IMG/VR virus record: IMGVR_UViG_3300031652_000003 | Span: 1 to 55,785 of that record | Strand: one strand, 5' to 3' | DNA from: a virus | Length of the DNA stretch: 55,785 nucleotides | Shown here: piece after piece, positions 42,216 through 50,094 of the stretch | Position numbering within the stretch: the first letter of the stretch is position 1 | Layout: every line of letters starts with the position of its first letter | Notes under the pieces: model-generated | Told to the model about the DNA's origin: nothing | Seen by the model: only the letters and a program-made list of their open reading frames with translations | Databases searched by the model: none | Made by a program: the position numbers and the translations under genes

Positions 42216-42598
42216 AAAAGATAGCCACTATATTTGTTGTCATAGGCTTGTTTTTAGGGCTATTTTCAGCTATTGTTCCTTACGCTGATATATTTAGTGT
42301 TAAGTGGGAAAATAGGATATACTTTAGAGGTATACTATTAGGGTTTTTATTAATAAGTTTTAGTGCCGCATTAATTGAAAACCGATACATTCAAGATGCA
42401 ATAATAGCGTTGGGGAGCGGTATTATGTCATTATTATTTATAAGTACTTTAAATCTATTAATTGATACTCCTCAAGATAATATTATTAAGACAGAGTTTT
42501 ATTTTACAGCTACGTTTTGGATTATCGGTGGAGTGTTTATTATCTTAACAATTTCGCGGCTATGGTTGAACAAACTATTAACATTTATAGGGCTTTAG
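42212..42598 (+). CDS. Multi-pass membrane protein
   Basis: 128 residues with four hydrophobic segments (about 5-23, 42-60, 63-85, 99-118). Inner-membrane protein at the start of the lysis cassette. May act as a holin or a lysis regulator; no family certain. Confidence 0.55.
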   Translation: MKKIATIFVVIGLFLGLFSAIVPYADIFSVKWENRIYFRGILLGFLLISFSAALIENRYIQDAIIALGSGIMSLLFISTLNLLIDTPQDNIIKTEFYFTATFWIIGGVFIILTISRLWLNKLLTFIGL

Positions 42599-42840
42599 AA
42601 TATGTAGGGTTAGTTATGACAATTATCATAGCTGCAATGGTGATAGGCCGGAATATAAAAAAAGGCTACCAGAATTACGTAGATAATAAAATTGATATTA
42701 TGGATACAAAGATAACGTCAATACAAAGAGAAGTGCACGACAATAAGCACAACAATCAACGAGAACATGACGCGATTAAAGAAGAGTTTTTATCAAGGGT
42801 TAATATGATTTTTGAATGGATAAAATCGCAATCAAATTAA
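42562..42840 (+). CDS. Membrane-anchored coiled-coil protein
   Basis: 92 residues from ATG 42562, preferred over ATG 42517 since it shortens the overlap with the previous gene. One transmembrane segment (LVMTIIIAAMVIG), then a coiled coil (DIMDTKITSIQREVHDNKHN). The layout recalls i-spanins or XhlA-type proteins. Paired with the lipoprotein at 42853 it could form a two-component spanin. Confidence 0.55.
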   Translation: MVEQTINIYRALEYVGLVMTIIIAAMVIGRNIKKGYQNYVDNKIDIMDTKITSIQREVHDNKHNNQREHDAIKEEFLSRVNMIFEWIKSQSN

Positions 42841-42852
42841 TACTAAGAAATA

Positions 42853-43209
42853 ATGAAAATAACCACAACACTAACTATCATGTGCCTGATTCTTTTTTCA
42901 TGTCAGGAGTCAGGCACTTACTCCGAGTCTTACGTTCAGCTTAAGAATGACACTATTCAGATGCAAAAGGAAATGTTTGATATCCTCCAGCACAATTGCA
43001 ATAGTTTCATTTCTGAATTACAAGGGCGGAATGTTATTCAATCAGATGCTTATGAGTACACAGTTAAAGGAGCCAGAGACACAGATAGCTTGTCTATAAC
43101 TGTCAATAAGGATTATTTGAACGCTACAATTCTAATCAGGGACGGACAGAAGGAAATAAGAATAGGTTATGGAAGGGGAGGGTTATTAATAGATAATCCA
43201 TATGAATAA
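42853..43209 (+). CDS. Lipoprotein, possible o-spanin
   Basis: 118 residues. Signal segment MKITTTLTIMCLILFSC with lipobox LFSC (Cys17), then a helical polar region and a small beta end. Position between a membrane coiled-coil protein and the endolysin suggests an outer-membrane lysis role. Confidence 0.6.
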   Translation: MKITTTLTIMCLILFSCQESGTYSESYVQLKNDTIQMQKEMFDILQHNCNSFISELQGRNVIQSDAYEYTVKGARDTDSLSITVNKDYLNATILIRDGQKEIRIGYGRGGLLIDNPYE

Positions 43210-43348
43210 AATTAGATGGAGTAAGGAGCCTTATAGTTCATTTAGAAGGGCTACCGGAAGCACTGAAAAAGCTATTGAACTACTTGAGTTTATGAAGAAA
43301 AATGAACATGTAAGAAAGCAAATAATAAGAGAATATTATGAAATATAA
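43202..43348 (+). CDS. Small basic protein in lysis cassette
   Basis: 48 residues, rich in Arg/Lys (WSKEPYSSFRRATGSTEKAI). Overlaps the lipoprotein by 8 bases and the endolysin start by 11 bases, so it is probably translated. Confidence 0.5.
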   Translation: MNKIRWSKEPYSSFRRATGSTEKAIELLEFMKKNEHVRKQIIREYYEI

Positions 43349-43760
43349 ACTGAGTCAAAGAAGCCTAAATAAATTAGCTGAATGTCACGAAGATTTGCAG
43401 GTTTTAGCTAAAGAGGCAATTAAATTAAGCCCATATGATTACGGCATAAGCTGGGGATATCGCTCACCAATTTTACAAAACGAGCTTTATCAACAAGGTA
43501 GAACTAAAGAGGGTAATATAGTTACAAATGTAGATGGCTACAATAAAAAATCTAAACACAATCATTTACCAGCATTAGCATTCGACATAGTTGCCTATGT
43601 TGATGGTAAGGTCACATGGGAACGGTCTGTATACATGGAGATAGGCGTGCATATAATGGAAGTAGCCGAAGAACTTTTCGAAAAAGATTTAATTAAAAAC
43701 AGAATAACTTGGGGCGGACACTGGCACAAGTTTAAAGATTGGCCTCATTTTCAGATATGA
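43338..43760 (+). CDS. Endolysin, M15-type peptidase
   Basis: 140 residues. GYRSP (40-44), SKHNHLPALAFD with zinc ligands His74 and Asp83, and WPHF with His137 match M15 peptidases of the L-alanyl-D-glutamate / VanY group. Cleaves peptidoglycan cross-bridging peptides at lysis. No signal peptide, so it needs a holin (candidates at 42212 and 44421). Stop overlaps the next start. Confidence 0.85.
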   Translation: MKYKLSQRSLNKLAECHEDLQVLAKEAIKLSPYDYGISWGYRSPILQNELYQQGRTKEGNIVTNVDGYNKKSKHNHLPALAFDIVAYVDGKVTWERSVYMEIGVHIMEVAEELFEKDLIKNRITWGGHWHKFKDWPHFQI

Positions 43761-44158
43761 GCAAGCAAAAATACATAATACCCTCGGTAATTGCATTGTT
43801 GATAACATTGTTAGCTCTGACAGACGCTCTATTTTTTAAGGGAGATAAAAGCTTAAGTAAGATTGTCGAGGAAATTAGCATCCTGATATTATTTTATTTG
43901 CCTTTATTGTACCCTAGAAATCCACCATTTAAGTTTCTACTTAACATAATATTAACCTATATATTTTTACGAATAGCGCTTTTTGATGTGTTCTTTAATA
44001 TATTCGCAGGTTTAGATGTGTATTATTTAGGTTCAACTGATATTTGGAACTGCTTATTAAGCAATATAGGATTGCATTTTATGTTGTTCTGGATATATAA
44101 AGCCTTTTTCATATTCTTAGTGGTTATAATTTGGATTAAAAATATAAGCAATGGATAA
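43757..44158 (+). CDS. Multi-pass membrane protein
   Basis: 133 residues from ATG 43757, preferred over TTG 43739. Four or more hydrophobic segments. Coupled to the endolysin by an ATGA junction. Lysis-related role inferred. Confidence 0.55.
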   Translation: MSKQKYIIPSVIALLITLLALTDALFFKGDKSLSKIVEEISILILFYLPLLYPRNPPFKFLLNIILTYIFLRIALFDVFFNIFAGLDVYYLGSTDIWNCLLSNIGLHFMLFWIYKAFFIFLVVIIWIKNISNG

Positions 44159-44393
44159 ATATCTAATAGGCGGATTAGCGGTTTCGTTACTAATCAATAT
44201 GCTTACAATTTGGTTGCTGTTTAAGAAGCCAACAACACACAACGAAATAGCTAATCTAAAGCAGAAGAACAAGCGAAATAAAAACTCTAATATCGATAAC
44301 GATATAAGTGCTAAGATGGAAGCTAAAGAGCCTAAAAAAGGCTTATTTAAAAACAGAGAAAAACGATTACTCAGAAAGAGTAAAAACAAATAA
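44151..44393 (+). CDS. Membrane-anchored basic protein
   Basis: 80 residues: an N-terminal transmembrane segment (IGGLAVSLLINMLTIWLLF), then a long Lys/Asn-rich soluble tail. The single-pass, N-in topology is like that of an i-spanin, though no coiled coil is clear. Confidence 0.55.
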   Translation: MDKYLIGGLAVSLLINMLTIWLLFKKPTTHNEIANLKQKNKRNKNSNIDNDISAKMEAKEPKKGLFKNREKRLLRKSKNK

Positions 44394-44420
44394 TTTTAAT
44401 ATTAACTAAAAAAAGAAACA

Positions 44421-44768
44421 ATGAAATTAAATGCGTTTTGGAAAGGGTTGATAATGGCCTTAGTTGGCTTTGTCGCCACGACATTATCAGATTTAGAAAC
44501 ATTCAACGCCGCGTATGTTATTATCGCGACATTAGGTTTTACAGTTATTTATGTCGCTAAAAATTACGCGTTCCCGTCTATTTCAGTTTTTGGCTTAGAT
44601 ATTCGGGATGCTATCTCTGGATTAATTCTGGCGGTAGGTATGGGGTTGTCAAGTTATGTTGCTCAAATACTGACTACAGGGTTTGAATGGCAGACATTAT
44701 GGATTGCTGTATCTGGAGCTGTAGTTGGTTATATTATGAAAACACTGCCGTCAAAAGCAAAAGAATAG
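44421..44768 (+). CDS. Putative holin
   Basis: 115 residues with three hydrophobic segments (about 8-22, 29-47, 64-105 with a break), short loops and a charged C-terminus (KTLPSKAKE). Last gene of the late operon, next to the endolysin. Fits small phage holins by size and topology. Confidence 0.65.
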   Translation: MKLNAFWKGLIMALVGFVATTLSDLETFNAAYVIIATLGFTVIYVAKNYAFPSISVFGLDIRDAISGLILAVGMGLSSYVAQILTTGFEWQTLWIAVSGAVVGYIMKTLPSKAKE

Positions 44769-44839
44769 TTTCTTTTCATAGTTCGAGGGTCTATCTTTAG
44801 GGATAAGCTCTTTATTCTCTCACAACGCGGGTTATTCTA

Positions 44840-44871
44840 GCCTCGACAATTAATTTTGTCGGGGCTTTTTG
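44840..44871 (+). terminator. Late operon terminator
   Basis: GCCTCGACAA / TTGTCGGGGC (10-bp stem with one G-U), loop TTAATT, then TTTTTG. Lies 72 bp after the holin gene and ends the 26-kb late operon. Bases 44769-44839 hold nothing else that I recognise. Confidence 0.9.
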
Positions 44872-44877
44872 TTAAAC

Positions 44878-44921
44878 ATGACATTTATCATTGTTTTTTG
44901 GGGATTGCATAAGTATATTTA
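44878..44921 (+). promoter_or_regulatory. First early operator-promoter
   Basis: ATGACATTTATCAT (44878-44891), TTG 44891-44893, a 20-base spacer, TATATTTA (44914-44921). The clearest member of the operator set. It begins just after the late terminator and would transcribe candidate RNA B and the early genes from 45184. Confidence 0.82.
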
Positions 44922-44980
44922 CATTATATTAATTATTACATAAAACAATAATTACTAAAGGAGAAACTTAAAATGTAAAC

Positions 44981-45153
44981 GGTTAGAGAAAACCTAACAC
45001 ACCGCCCCAGCTCCGTAAATGGTCTGAGGTTTTTGGGTGGAAACAAAAAAAATATAGAGAGTAGCAACCCGAAAAAACACTGGTAGTGGCTTAGTGGCAT
45101 GATGGGTGAGCAGTAATACAGCGGAAACTTTATGCTCTGCCATTCTCTATATT
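44981..45153 (+). ncRNA. Candidate structured RNA B / early leader
   Basis: Domain 1: GTTAG/CTAAC (44982-44986 with 44994-44998) and CCGCCC/GGGTGG (45002-45007 with 45035-45040, one G-U). Domain 2: AATATAGAGAGTAGC (45051-45065) pairs with 45139-45153 through 14 of 15 positions and encloses ACCC/GGGT, CACT/AGTG and GAGCA/TGCTC hairpins. There is no ORF: the only SD-like site (AAAGGAG, 44957-44963) leads to ATG-TAA. GGTAGTGGCTTAGTGG (45082-45097) resembles RNA A. Could be a regulatory leader or a stable small RNA. Confidence 0.6.
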
Positions 45154-45183
45154 TATTATTGTGTATTATAAACTGAGAAAATT

Positions 45184-45441
45184 ATGGATGTAACGACAAA
45201 AGGCAACGTGGTTGCTAATAAAATAAAAGTAGGTGATATACACCACGAATTTGAGTATGGATGCGCAATTAAATGTAAAGTAATTACATTACCAGTCAAT
45301 GACGGTAACGGTTACTGGACATGGAAAAGCAGAAATGTAAACACAGGTGAAGAAATCAAATATGGCGTACGTGAAAATATGAGCCATTACGCCCCAAATT
45401 TATATGATTATGAAGCTTACCCTGGTTGCAAGTTTGTTTAG
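45184..45441 (+). CDS. First early protein, unknown
   Basis: 85 residues, beta-rich (DGNGYWTWKSRNVNTGEEIK). First gene of the early transcript, 30 bp after structured RNA B, so any regulation by that RNA would act here first. Function unknown. Confidence 0.6.
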   Translation: MDVTTKGNVVANKIKVGDIHHEFEYGCAIKCKVITLPVNDGNGYWTWKSRNVNTGEEIKYGVRENMSHYAPNLYDYEAYPGCKFV

Positions 45442-45502
45442 TATAAGGTTATATATTGTAACGGACAGTACTAATATCAAATAACCCAAATAGAGAACGA
45501 TT

Positions 45503-45808
45503 ATGTATAACAAATTTAATTTATTAAGGAAATATTTTACAGAGAATTATCCTCAAATACCTAAAGAGGCATTAAGTGATTATGTACTTTCAGAAATATT
45601 AGATATTGCAAAAGAAGAACTAAAGGCAAGCGAGAAGATAGTGAGCGATGCCGAACAAGCAAATGAATCATCACCGCTCGATAGCGTTTTTGTACTACAG
45701 CATAAAGAGACTAGAAGACTACATGGTTGCTTTGATAATAGAGAAAAGGCTGAAAGCTACGCAAATGGTAGTACGAATATATCGATAATGGAGCTTGAAA
45801 TAGCTTGA
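45503..45808 (+). CDS. Hypothetical protein
   Basis: 101 residues: a helical N-terminal half (EALSDYVLSEILDIAKEELK), then an FVLQHKETRRLHGCFDN segment that looks like a small surface beta fold. No named family. Confidence 0.55.
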   Translation: MYNKFNLLRKYFTENYPQIPKEALSDYVLSEILDIAKEELKASEKIVSDAEQANESSPLDSVFVLQHKETRRLHGCFDNREKAESYANGSTNISIMELEIA

Positions 45809-45917
45809 TAAACGTAGTTTTATAAGAAACTTAAACAAATGAATTACTTTGAAAAGAAGAACCCCGAAATTATGCACACGGTTCAAACGGAAATATAAAT
45901 TTTAAAATACAAGAGCG

Positions 45918-46175
45918 ATGGCAGAAACACCATTAAGAAAAAATGAACTTAGAGTAATTGCATTATTAAGTGGAATGATAAGGCAATACAATGAAATAGA
46001 CAGCAATATTCCACTAGATGATATGTATAAATTAATATGTAAAACGGCTATTGAAATACTAAATGTGTGTGAAAGCGAACAGTTGAGTTGCGACACTTGT
46101 ATTGACTTAAACAACTTAACAGGCACACAAAAATGTAGTGAGTGCAGTAAATATGATAAACATAGAGCAACTTAA
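45918..46175 (+). CDS. Hypothetical protein with Cys cluster
   Basis: 85 residues. Helical N-terminal 55, then CDTC and KCSEC near the C-terminus, a likely zinc knuckle pair. Precedes a full repeat copy. A 19-codon ORF at 45839 upstream is too weak to call. Confidence 0.55.
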   Translation: MAETPLRKNELRVIALLSGMIRQYNEIDSNIPLDDMYKLICKTAIEILNVCESEQLSCDTCIDLNNLTGTQKCSECSKYDKHRAT

Positions 46176-46181
46176 TTGACT

Positions 46182-46223
46182 ACAACACGCGAATAAATAC
46201 ATATACGATTTTGTACATTAAAA
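46182..46223 (+). repeat. Full start-associated repeat
   Basis: ACAACACGCGAATAAATAC followed by TACG-ATTT-TGTA (stem kept by a G-U pair) and AAAATAAACTG before the ATG at 46241. Confidence 0.8.
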
Positions 46224-46240
46224 TAAACTGTAAAAAAATT

Positions 46241-46414
46241 ATGAAAATTAAAGTAGGAATTAAAAATAAGGAGTATTATGCTGGAATATATATTTGCAGC
46301 GGTGGAATTTCTTCATTAGTAAATTATAGACAAGGTAAAAAACTTTGGAAAGTTCTAGGAGTGTTTAGGTTAAAAAATTTATGGATTGGGTTGATTGGAA
46401 AACGAACCAAATAA
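46241..46414 (+). CDS. Small basic protein
   Basis: 57 residues from ATG 46241, chosen over a TTG inside the repeat at 46211. Basic with hydrophobic strands (KLWKVLGVFRLKNLWIGLIG). Unknown. Confidence 0.5.
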   Translation: MKIKVGIKNKEYYAGIYICSGGISSLVNYRQGKKLWKVLGVFRLKNLWIGLIGKRTK

Positions 46415-46455
46415 TTTTTTATTGTTTATGATTTCTGTTATAAATACGTAAGATT

Positions 46456-46629
46456 ATGGAAAAAGTAAGTTTAGATTTATCTTATAATGATAAAGACAAA
46501 AAGGAATACGAATCTTTTTTTGAGCAGTTAGAAGAAGAGGGATGGCAGCTTGAAAATACATTTATAGATCAAAGAAAAGGTAAAGGCAATTATTATTACC
46601 GCACAATGATTAGAAGGATTGTGAAATAA
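46456..46629 (+). CDS. DUF4177-like small protein
   Basis: 57 residues. FFEQLEEEGWQLENTFIDQR matches the GWELV-type helix-strand of DUF4177, followed by YYYRTMIRRI. A diverged relative of the protein at 3115. Function unknown. Confidence 0.55.
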   Translation: MEKVSLDLSYNDKDKKEYESFFEQLEEEGWQLENTFIDQRKGKGNYYYRTMIRRIVK

Positions 46630-46650
46630 TTTTTTTATAAAACACAAAAC

Positions 46651-46694
46651 ATGACATTTGTCATTTCGTATAACATAATTATCAATTAAATTGC
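46651..46694 (+). promoter_or_regulatory. Operator-promoter site
   Basis: ATGACATTTGTCAT (46651-46664) is almost perfectly palindromic. TTT stands at the -33 position, then a 20-base spacer and TAAATTGC (46687-46694). Drives genes from 46708. Confidence 0.7.
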
Positions 46695-46707
46695 AAATAA
46701 AAAAGCT

Positions 46708-46887
46708 ATGATAGTAAAAGCAAAACTAGGAAGCAAAATTAGATGTTTCGAGATTCCATCTTTTTTAGAAGAAAAGTTTCTCGATGATATTGAGAAACAT
46801 ACTCCTATAGGCATGATGATATCTTACACTCAGTTAATAAGATGGTTTAGGCATAATAAAGTTGCCATTAATGAAGTGTTAATATAA
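46708..46887 (+). CDS. Small hypothetical protein
   Basis: 59 residues with a DIEKHTPIGMMISYTQLIRW helical centre. ATG lies 14 bases after the -7 box, so the mRNA is nearly leaderless. No family recognised. Confidence 0.55.
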   Translation: MIVKAKLGSKIRCFEIPSFLEEKFLDDIEKHTPIGMMISYTQLIRWFRHNKVAINEVLI

Positions 46888-46899
46888 TATATATCCTAA

Positions 46900-47157
46900 A
46901 TGATTGAAGAATTAATTCATATAAACACTGAAAAGAAAATAAGAACTCATAGATTAATATCGGGGGAGCAAGATAACGAGAAGTGTATTTACATTTATCA
47001 TTATTACACTAAAGGGTATTTCGATATTAAGGAGTCTAAAGATAAACTAAAGCGTAGAAACCCAGAGGATGAAGCTTTTTTATTAGATGCAAATAAATTC
47101 GGAATTAAACTATTAAAAATCCATGATCATGAAATGGAACAAAAAAGAGGTAAGTAA
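46900..47157 (+). CDS. Hypothetical protein
   Basis: 85 residues, alternating acidic and basic (IKESKDKLKRRNPEDEAFLL). Overlaps the following gene by 35 bases. Unknown. Confidence 0.5.
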   Translation: MIEELIHINTEKKIRTHRLISGEQDNEKCIYIYHYYTKGYFDIKESKDKLKRRNPEDEAFLLDANKFGIKLLKIHDHEMEQKRGK

Positions 47158-47386
47158 ATTCGAGCAAGTTCAGGTTAATGTTCACTACAAGACAAGAAAG
47201 CAGGTTGAATACAAAGGCGAAAAAACAACCATTAACTATGACAAGAAAATTTGCGGATTAATAGTTAGTTCTGGCGATAATGATATTCAGTTCTTGCCTA
47301 ATAATGACGATATTACTAGGAGTATACTGTATTCTCAAATTGTGAATATTACACCTCCCGAGCCGGATTATTATCAAACGACATAA
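47123..47386 (+). CDS. Hypothetical protein
   Basis: 87 residues, with ATG 47129 a possible alternative start. Beta-rich (GEKTTINYDKKICGLIVSSG). Unknown, in the same transcript. Confidence 0.5.
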   Translation: MIMKWNKKEVSKFEQVQVNVHYKTRKQVEYKGEKTTINYDKKICGLIVSSGDNDIQFLPNNDDITRSILYSQIVNITPPEPDYYQTT

Positions 47387-47414
47387 TATAAGTTTTATAA
47401 CTAAAATTATAACA

Positions 47415-47660
47415 ATGATTAAAGAAATAGTAGAAGCAACGATTAAAGAATGTTACCCTAAATTTGTAAGCGTAACAACACTACCAAGCGATTTTGAAAC
47501 ACAGGTGCTTAACGAAGTAAGAGAGCAAGTTAAAAATTTGAATATACCTACTGTTAGCAACCGAAGGGAACTGCTAATTTCCTACACTTTAAAGATGCTT
47601 AGTTGCACAGACGAACACGCAGAAACAATGGTTGATAGTTATTTGAGCTTATATGGCTAA
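47415..47660 (+). CDS. Hypothetical protein
   Basis: 81 residues, helical (EIVEATIKECYPKF, ISYTLKMLSCTDEHAETMVD). No zinc motif. The gap after it carries a hairpin element. Confidence 0.5.
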   Translation: MIKEIVEATIKECYPKFVSVTTLPSDFETQVLNEVREQVKNLNIPTVSNRRELLISYTLKMLSCTDEHAETMVDSYLSLYG

Positions 47661-47680
47661 TATTTTGCATGTGGTCTTAA

Positions 47681-47732
47681 GGCTAACGGTAAGAATAAAT
47701 GGGCGTTTTAATGCCATTTATTTATTGTTACC
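47681..47732 (+). repeat. Gene-end hairpin (GGCTAACGGTAA...GTTACC)
   Basis: GGTAAGAATAAATGG (47688-47702) and CCATTTATTTATTGTTACC (47714-47732) pair with one bulged segment. The GCTAACGG start is shared with the element at 13968. Confidence 0.6.
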
Positions 47733-47767
47733 AACTGCACGGTATTAACAACTAAAATTAAATTGAA

Positions 47768-48124
47768 ATGATATACTTAACGGTAATTAACACGATAGCG
47801 ATAATTTACATATTAACGCACAAACAATTTTCTATTCATAAAAACGAGACATTCTCAAACAATACGTTGTTAGGTTATGGTTTGTATTATAAGAACAAAA
47901 GGAGATTATATACACCCATAAGAAATGCAAGAAGAACAGAGCTTAACGAGGAAGTTCACAGGATGATAAATGACACAGTTAACAAGCATTACACAATAAG
48001 AGCTAAATTTAGCTGGATAAAAACCATAACCGATGCTGAGCAGTTCAGAAAAGACTATGAAGTAGTAGATAGAAAATTAGTTAACGAGCTTGTGGATAAC
48101 TTTAAATTGGAACACCAACAGTAG
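47768..48124 (+). CDS. Hypothetical protein with N-terminal membrane segment
   Basis: 118 residues. Residues 2-18 (IYLTVINTIAIIYILTH) are hydrophobic. The rest is basic, with RLYTPIRNARRTELNEEV. Followed by a full repeat copy. Confidence 0.5.
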   Translation: MIYLTVINTIAIIYILTHKQFSIHKNETFSNNTLLGYGLYYKNKRRLYTPIRNARRTELNEEVHRMINDTVNKHYTIRAKFSWIKTITDAEQFRKDYEVVDRKLVNELVDNFKLEHQQ

Positions 48125-48131
48125 TGTTGTT

Positions 48132-48180
48132 GGTAACACGCGAATAAATACCATGTACGGTTTAGTACACTAAAACTAAG
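48132..48180 (+). repeat. Full start-associated repeat, twin of 51175
   Basis: GGTAACACGCGAATAAATACC, the stem GTAC-GGTTTA-GTAC, then ACTAAAACTAAG. Bases 48134-48192 match 51177-51235 at 58 of 59 positions, including the start codon and first codons ATGGAGAAA. Confidence 0.9.
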
Positions 48181-48183
48181 ATT

Positions 48184-48324
48184 ATGGAGAAATATTTCAA
48201 TCCAAAACCAAATTATAACCCAATCTTAGGATGTGTTTTCAAGGGCGATGTAATAAAGAGGGAATCTCTCAATAATGAATCATTAGATAGAATTGAATCT
48301 AGGAAAACTAAGCGGTGTTTATAA
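48184..48324 (+). CDS. Small basic protein
   Basis: 46 residues: MEKYFNPKPNYNPILGC, then a Lys/Arg/Asp-rich tail. The first three codons belong to the repeated segment. Unknown. Confidence 0.5.
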   Translation: MEKYFNPKPNYNPILGCVFKGDVIKRESLNNESLDRIESRKTKRCL

Positions 48325-48358
48325 AAAGAGAGTGTAATAACTTAAATAAAATTGAGCA

Positions 48359-48898
48359 ATGGAAATAACTAATAAAATAGTTGAAAGCTATAAATTTAAA
48401 CGAATAAACAACAGTATGTGGCGCAGAGATGAAATGACATTACAAAATGCATACACTCATAGAGGCGACAATATCTACGAGAAAATACTAAACACCAAAA
48501 AAGCTTATAAGGCATGTTATAAAGGTAAATTTGTAGCAATGATTGAAACTGAAATGGGACTACACCATTTAGTTTATATGTATTTTGAGCGGGGCGCAAA
48601 TATGGAAATTAAGACGTATGTAATATCCAGTGAAACAGATAGCCAAGTAATACAAGCTAAAAACATAGCGTCTGTAATATGTAAATACGGTTTAATTTGT
48701 GGCGATATAAATAAAGAAATTGTAGCCATAATTGAACTTGAGCGAGGGGTAGAGTTTTTAAAGCAATTTTCGAGCATGACACAAGCAAATGAATTATTAC
48801 CGCGTGTTATCAAAATGCAGCTTCTTTCCGACGACCAACTTAGAATATTAAATGATACTTATAATAGATTACTTGGCGAAGAACCTACAAAATTATAG
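48359..48898 (+). CDS. Hypothetical protein
   Basis: 179 residues, alpha-beta with no recognised motif. Segments include HHLVYMYFERGANMEIKTYV and ELERGVEFLKQFSSM. Larger than its neighbours and probably a stable soluble protein. Confidence 0.55.
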   Translation: MEITNKIVESYKFKRINNSMWRRDEMTLQNAYTHRGDNIYEKILNTKKAYKACYKGKFVAMIETEMGLHHLVYMYFERGANMEIKTYVISSETDSQVIQAKNIASVICKYGLICGDINKEIVAIIELERGVEFLKQFSSMTQANELLPRVIKMQLLSDDQLRILNDTYNRLLGEEPTKL

Positions 48899-48906
48899 TT
48901 ATTTGC

Positions 48907-48934
48907 GCTAACAAGCGAATAAACACACTAAAAC
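48907..48934 (+). repeat. Start-associated repeat without stem
   Basis: GCTAACAAGCGAATAAACACACTAAAACTT: the 5' half joins the ACTAAAACT tail directly, as if the stem-loop had been deleted. Confidence 0.75.
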
Positions 48935-48942
48935 TTAATACA

Positions 48943-49173
48943 ATGAAACAAAAATCGAGTGTACTAGAAAAAATAAGACAAAGAATGCCATTGGAAACTA
49001 AACTTAAAATATCGTTTCAGATGCACGATTATGAAAACTGGAAAGATGGTGAATATTTTGGAGATACTGAAAAGTACGTTAAAATAGCACTTGATGAAAT
49101 AAAGGAACATATACAAATACGCTATCCTAATGTTAATATAGATAAATTGTGTTTATACCGTGTTGTAAAATAA
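48943..49173 (+). CDS. Hypothetical protein
   Basis: 76 residues, helical and charged (SVLEKIRQRMPLETKLKIS; ALDEIKEHIQIRYPNVNIDK). Unknown. Confidence 0.5.
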   Translation: MKQKSSVLEKIRQRMPLETKLKISFQMHDYENWKDGEYFGDTEKYVKIALDEIKEHIQIRYPNVNIDKLCLYRVVK

Positions 49174-49257
49174 CATAAGCGACATAAAGAATTTACTGGT
49201 GGGGAATGCGCTACAATAAGCAAATAATACAAACTATAATAAAATTAAACACAAAGA

Positions 49258-49366
49258 TTTATTATGTCAATATTAATTTGTATATTTGCCTAATAGAACG
49301 CGGGAAGCCTCTTTGTAATGCTCACTAACTCACGTCTTCGAAGCCGGATTAATTTCCGGTTTATTT
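49258..49366 (+). promoter_or_regulatory. Promoter and leader hairpin of HTH gene
   Basis: TATATTTG (49281-49288) with TTT 20 bases upstream (49258-49260). In the leader, CCGG-ATTAATTT-CCGG (49344-49359) followed by TTTATTT could be a weak terminator or attenuator before the ATG at 49391. Confidence 0.6.
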
Positions 49367-49390
49367 AAAACTTTAAAATTACAATTGTCA

Positions 49391-49570
49391 ATGAAACTAA
49401 TTAAAACATCTGAGAAAGTATTGGTTTGGATGCATCGGACAGGTAAGACTCAATTAGAAGTTTCTGATGCTATGAATATAAATAGACAAGCCTTGGCATC
49501 TAAAATAAAAGATAATGTTTTTAGTGTGTCCGATCTAATGAATCTCAAGCGTTTAGGGTTTAACGAATAG
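49391..49570 (+). CDS. Small HTH regulator (Cro/XRE-like)
   Basis: 59 residues from ATG 49391. KTQLEVSDAMNINRQALASK is a helix-turn-helix, followed by the conserved FSVSDLMNLKRLGF ending seen in small phage HTH proteins. It has its own promoter and lacks the shared operator. It is a good candidate for the protein that binds ATGACAnnTrTCAT or controls the lytic programme. Confidence 0.7.
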   Translation: MKLIKTSEKVLVWMHRTGKTQLEVSDAMNINRQALASKIKDNVFSVSDLMNLKRLGFNE

Positions 49571-49630
49571 ATTTTTTTGGCCATAAATTTTAACAAATGT
49601 AAATTTTTATTATTAATTAAAATTAAGATT

Positions 49631-49897
49631 ATGAAAGAAATTAAACACACAGCTCGTGGGGGTACTGATATTTGTATTTACGAACATACTGAGACTCAAA
49701 TTATAGGTAGCTTCTTTAATGATAAAGATAAACCTGAAGTCGGAGATATTATAAATACAGCCTACGAAAAACCTAATTACGTTGTAGTTAAAATCATCGA
49801 AAATAGAGATGCTTGTATTCATTCTGATTGCAGAAAAAATCCAAACAATGCCTACTTTATTCTTGAGGTAGATAGAGTAAATCCTCAACGACTCTAA
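49631..49897 (+). CDS. Hypothetical protein
   Basis: 88 residues from ATG 49631; an earlier in-frame start at 49577 would add unlikely sequence. Beta-rich (GTDICIYEHTETQIIGSF), with Cys70 and Cys75 (DACIHSDCRKN). Unknown. Confidence 0.55.
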   Translation: MKEIKHTARGGTDICIYEHTETQIIGSFFNDKDKPEVGDIINTAYEKPNYVVVKIIENRDACIHSDCRKNPNNAYFILEVDRVNPQRL

Positions 49898-49959
49898 TAA
49901 GAATAATAGCCAAAAAATAGCGAGAAACTTCTATAACCTCGCATAATTAACAAAGAGAT

Positions 49960-50016
49960 ATGAATGTAAAAACTATTGCAGACGTCTTCGACAAGGTAAA
50001 GGATAATGTGCTATAA
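49960..50016 (+). CDS. Micro-ORF, doubtful
   Basis: 18 residues, MNVKTIADVFDKVKDNVL, with the usual start context (AAAGAGAT before ATG). It could be a truncated gene start. No supporting overlap. Confidence 0.25.
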   Translation: MNVKTIADVFDKVKDNVL

Positions 50017-50094
50017 CAGTAACTTGTAAGTGTAGTTTGGGATTAAACCCACTACATGACCAAGATAGTAATAACTTAATAAATTGATATATAG

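Noticed and set aside
42517-42561. Upstream start for the coiled-coil lysis protein
   Set aside because: It would lengthen the overlap with the previous gene to 82 bases and add an unlikely sequence; ATG 42562 fits better.
42616-42629. ATGACAATTATCAT as a further operator copy
   Set aside because: It lies within a membrane-segment coding region and no -7 box occurs 20 bases downstream, so it is probably chance.
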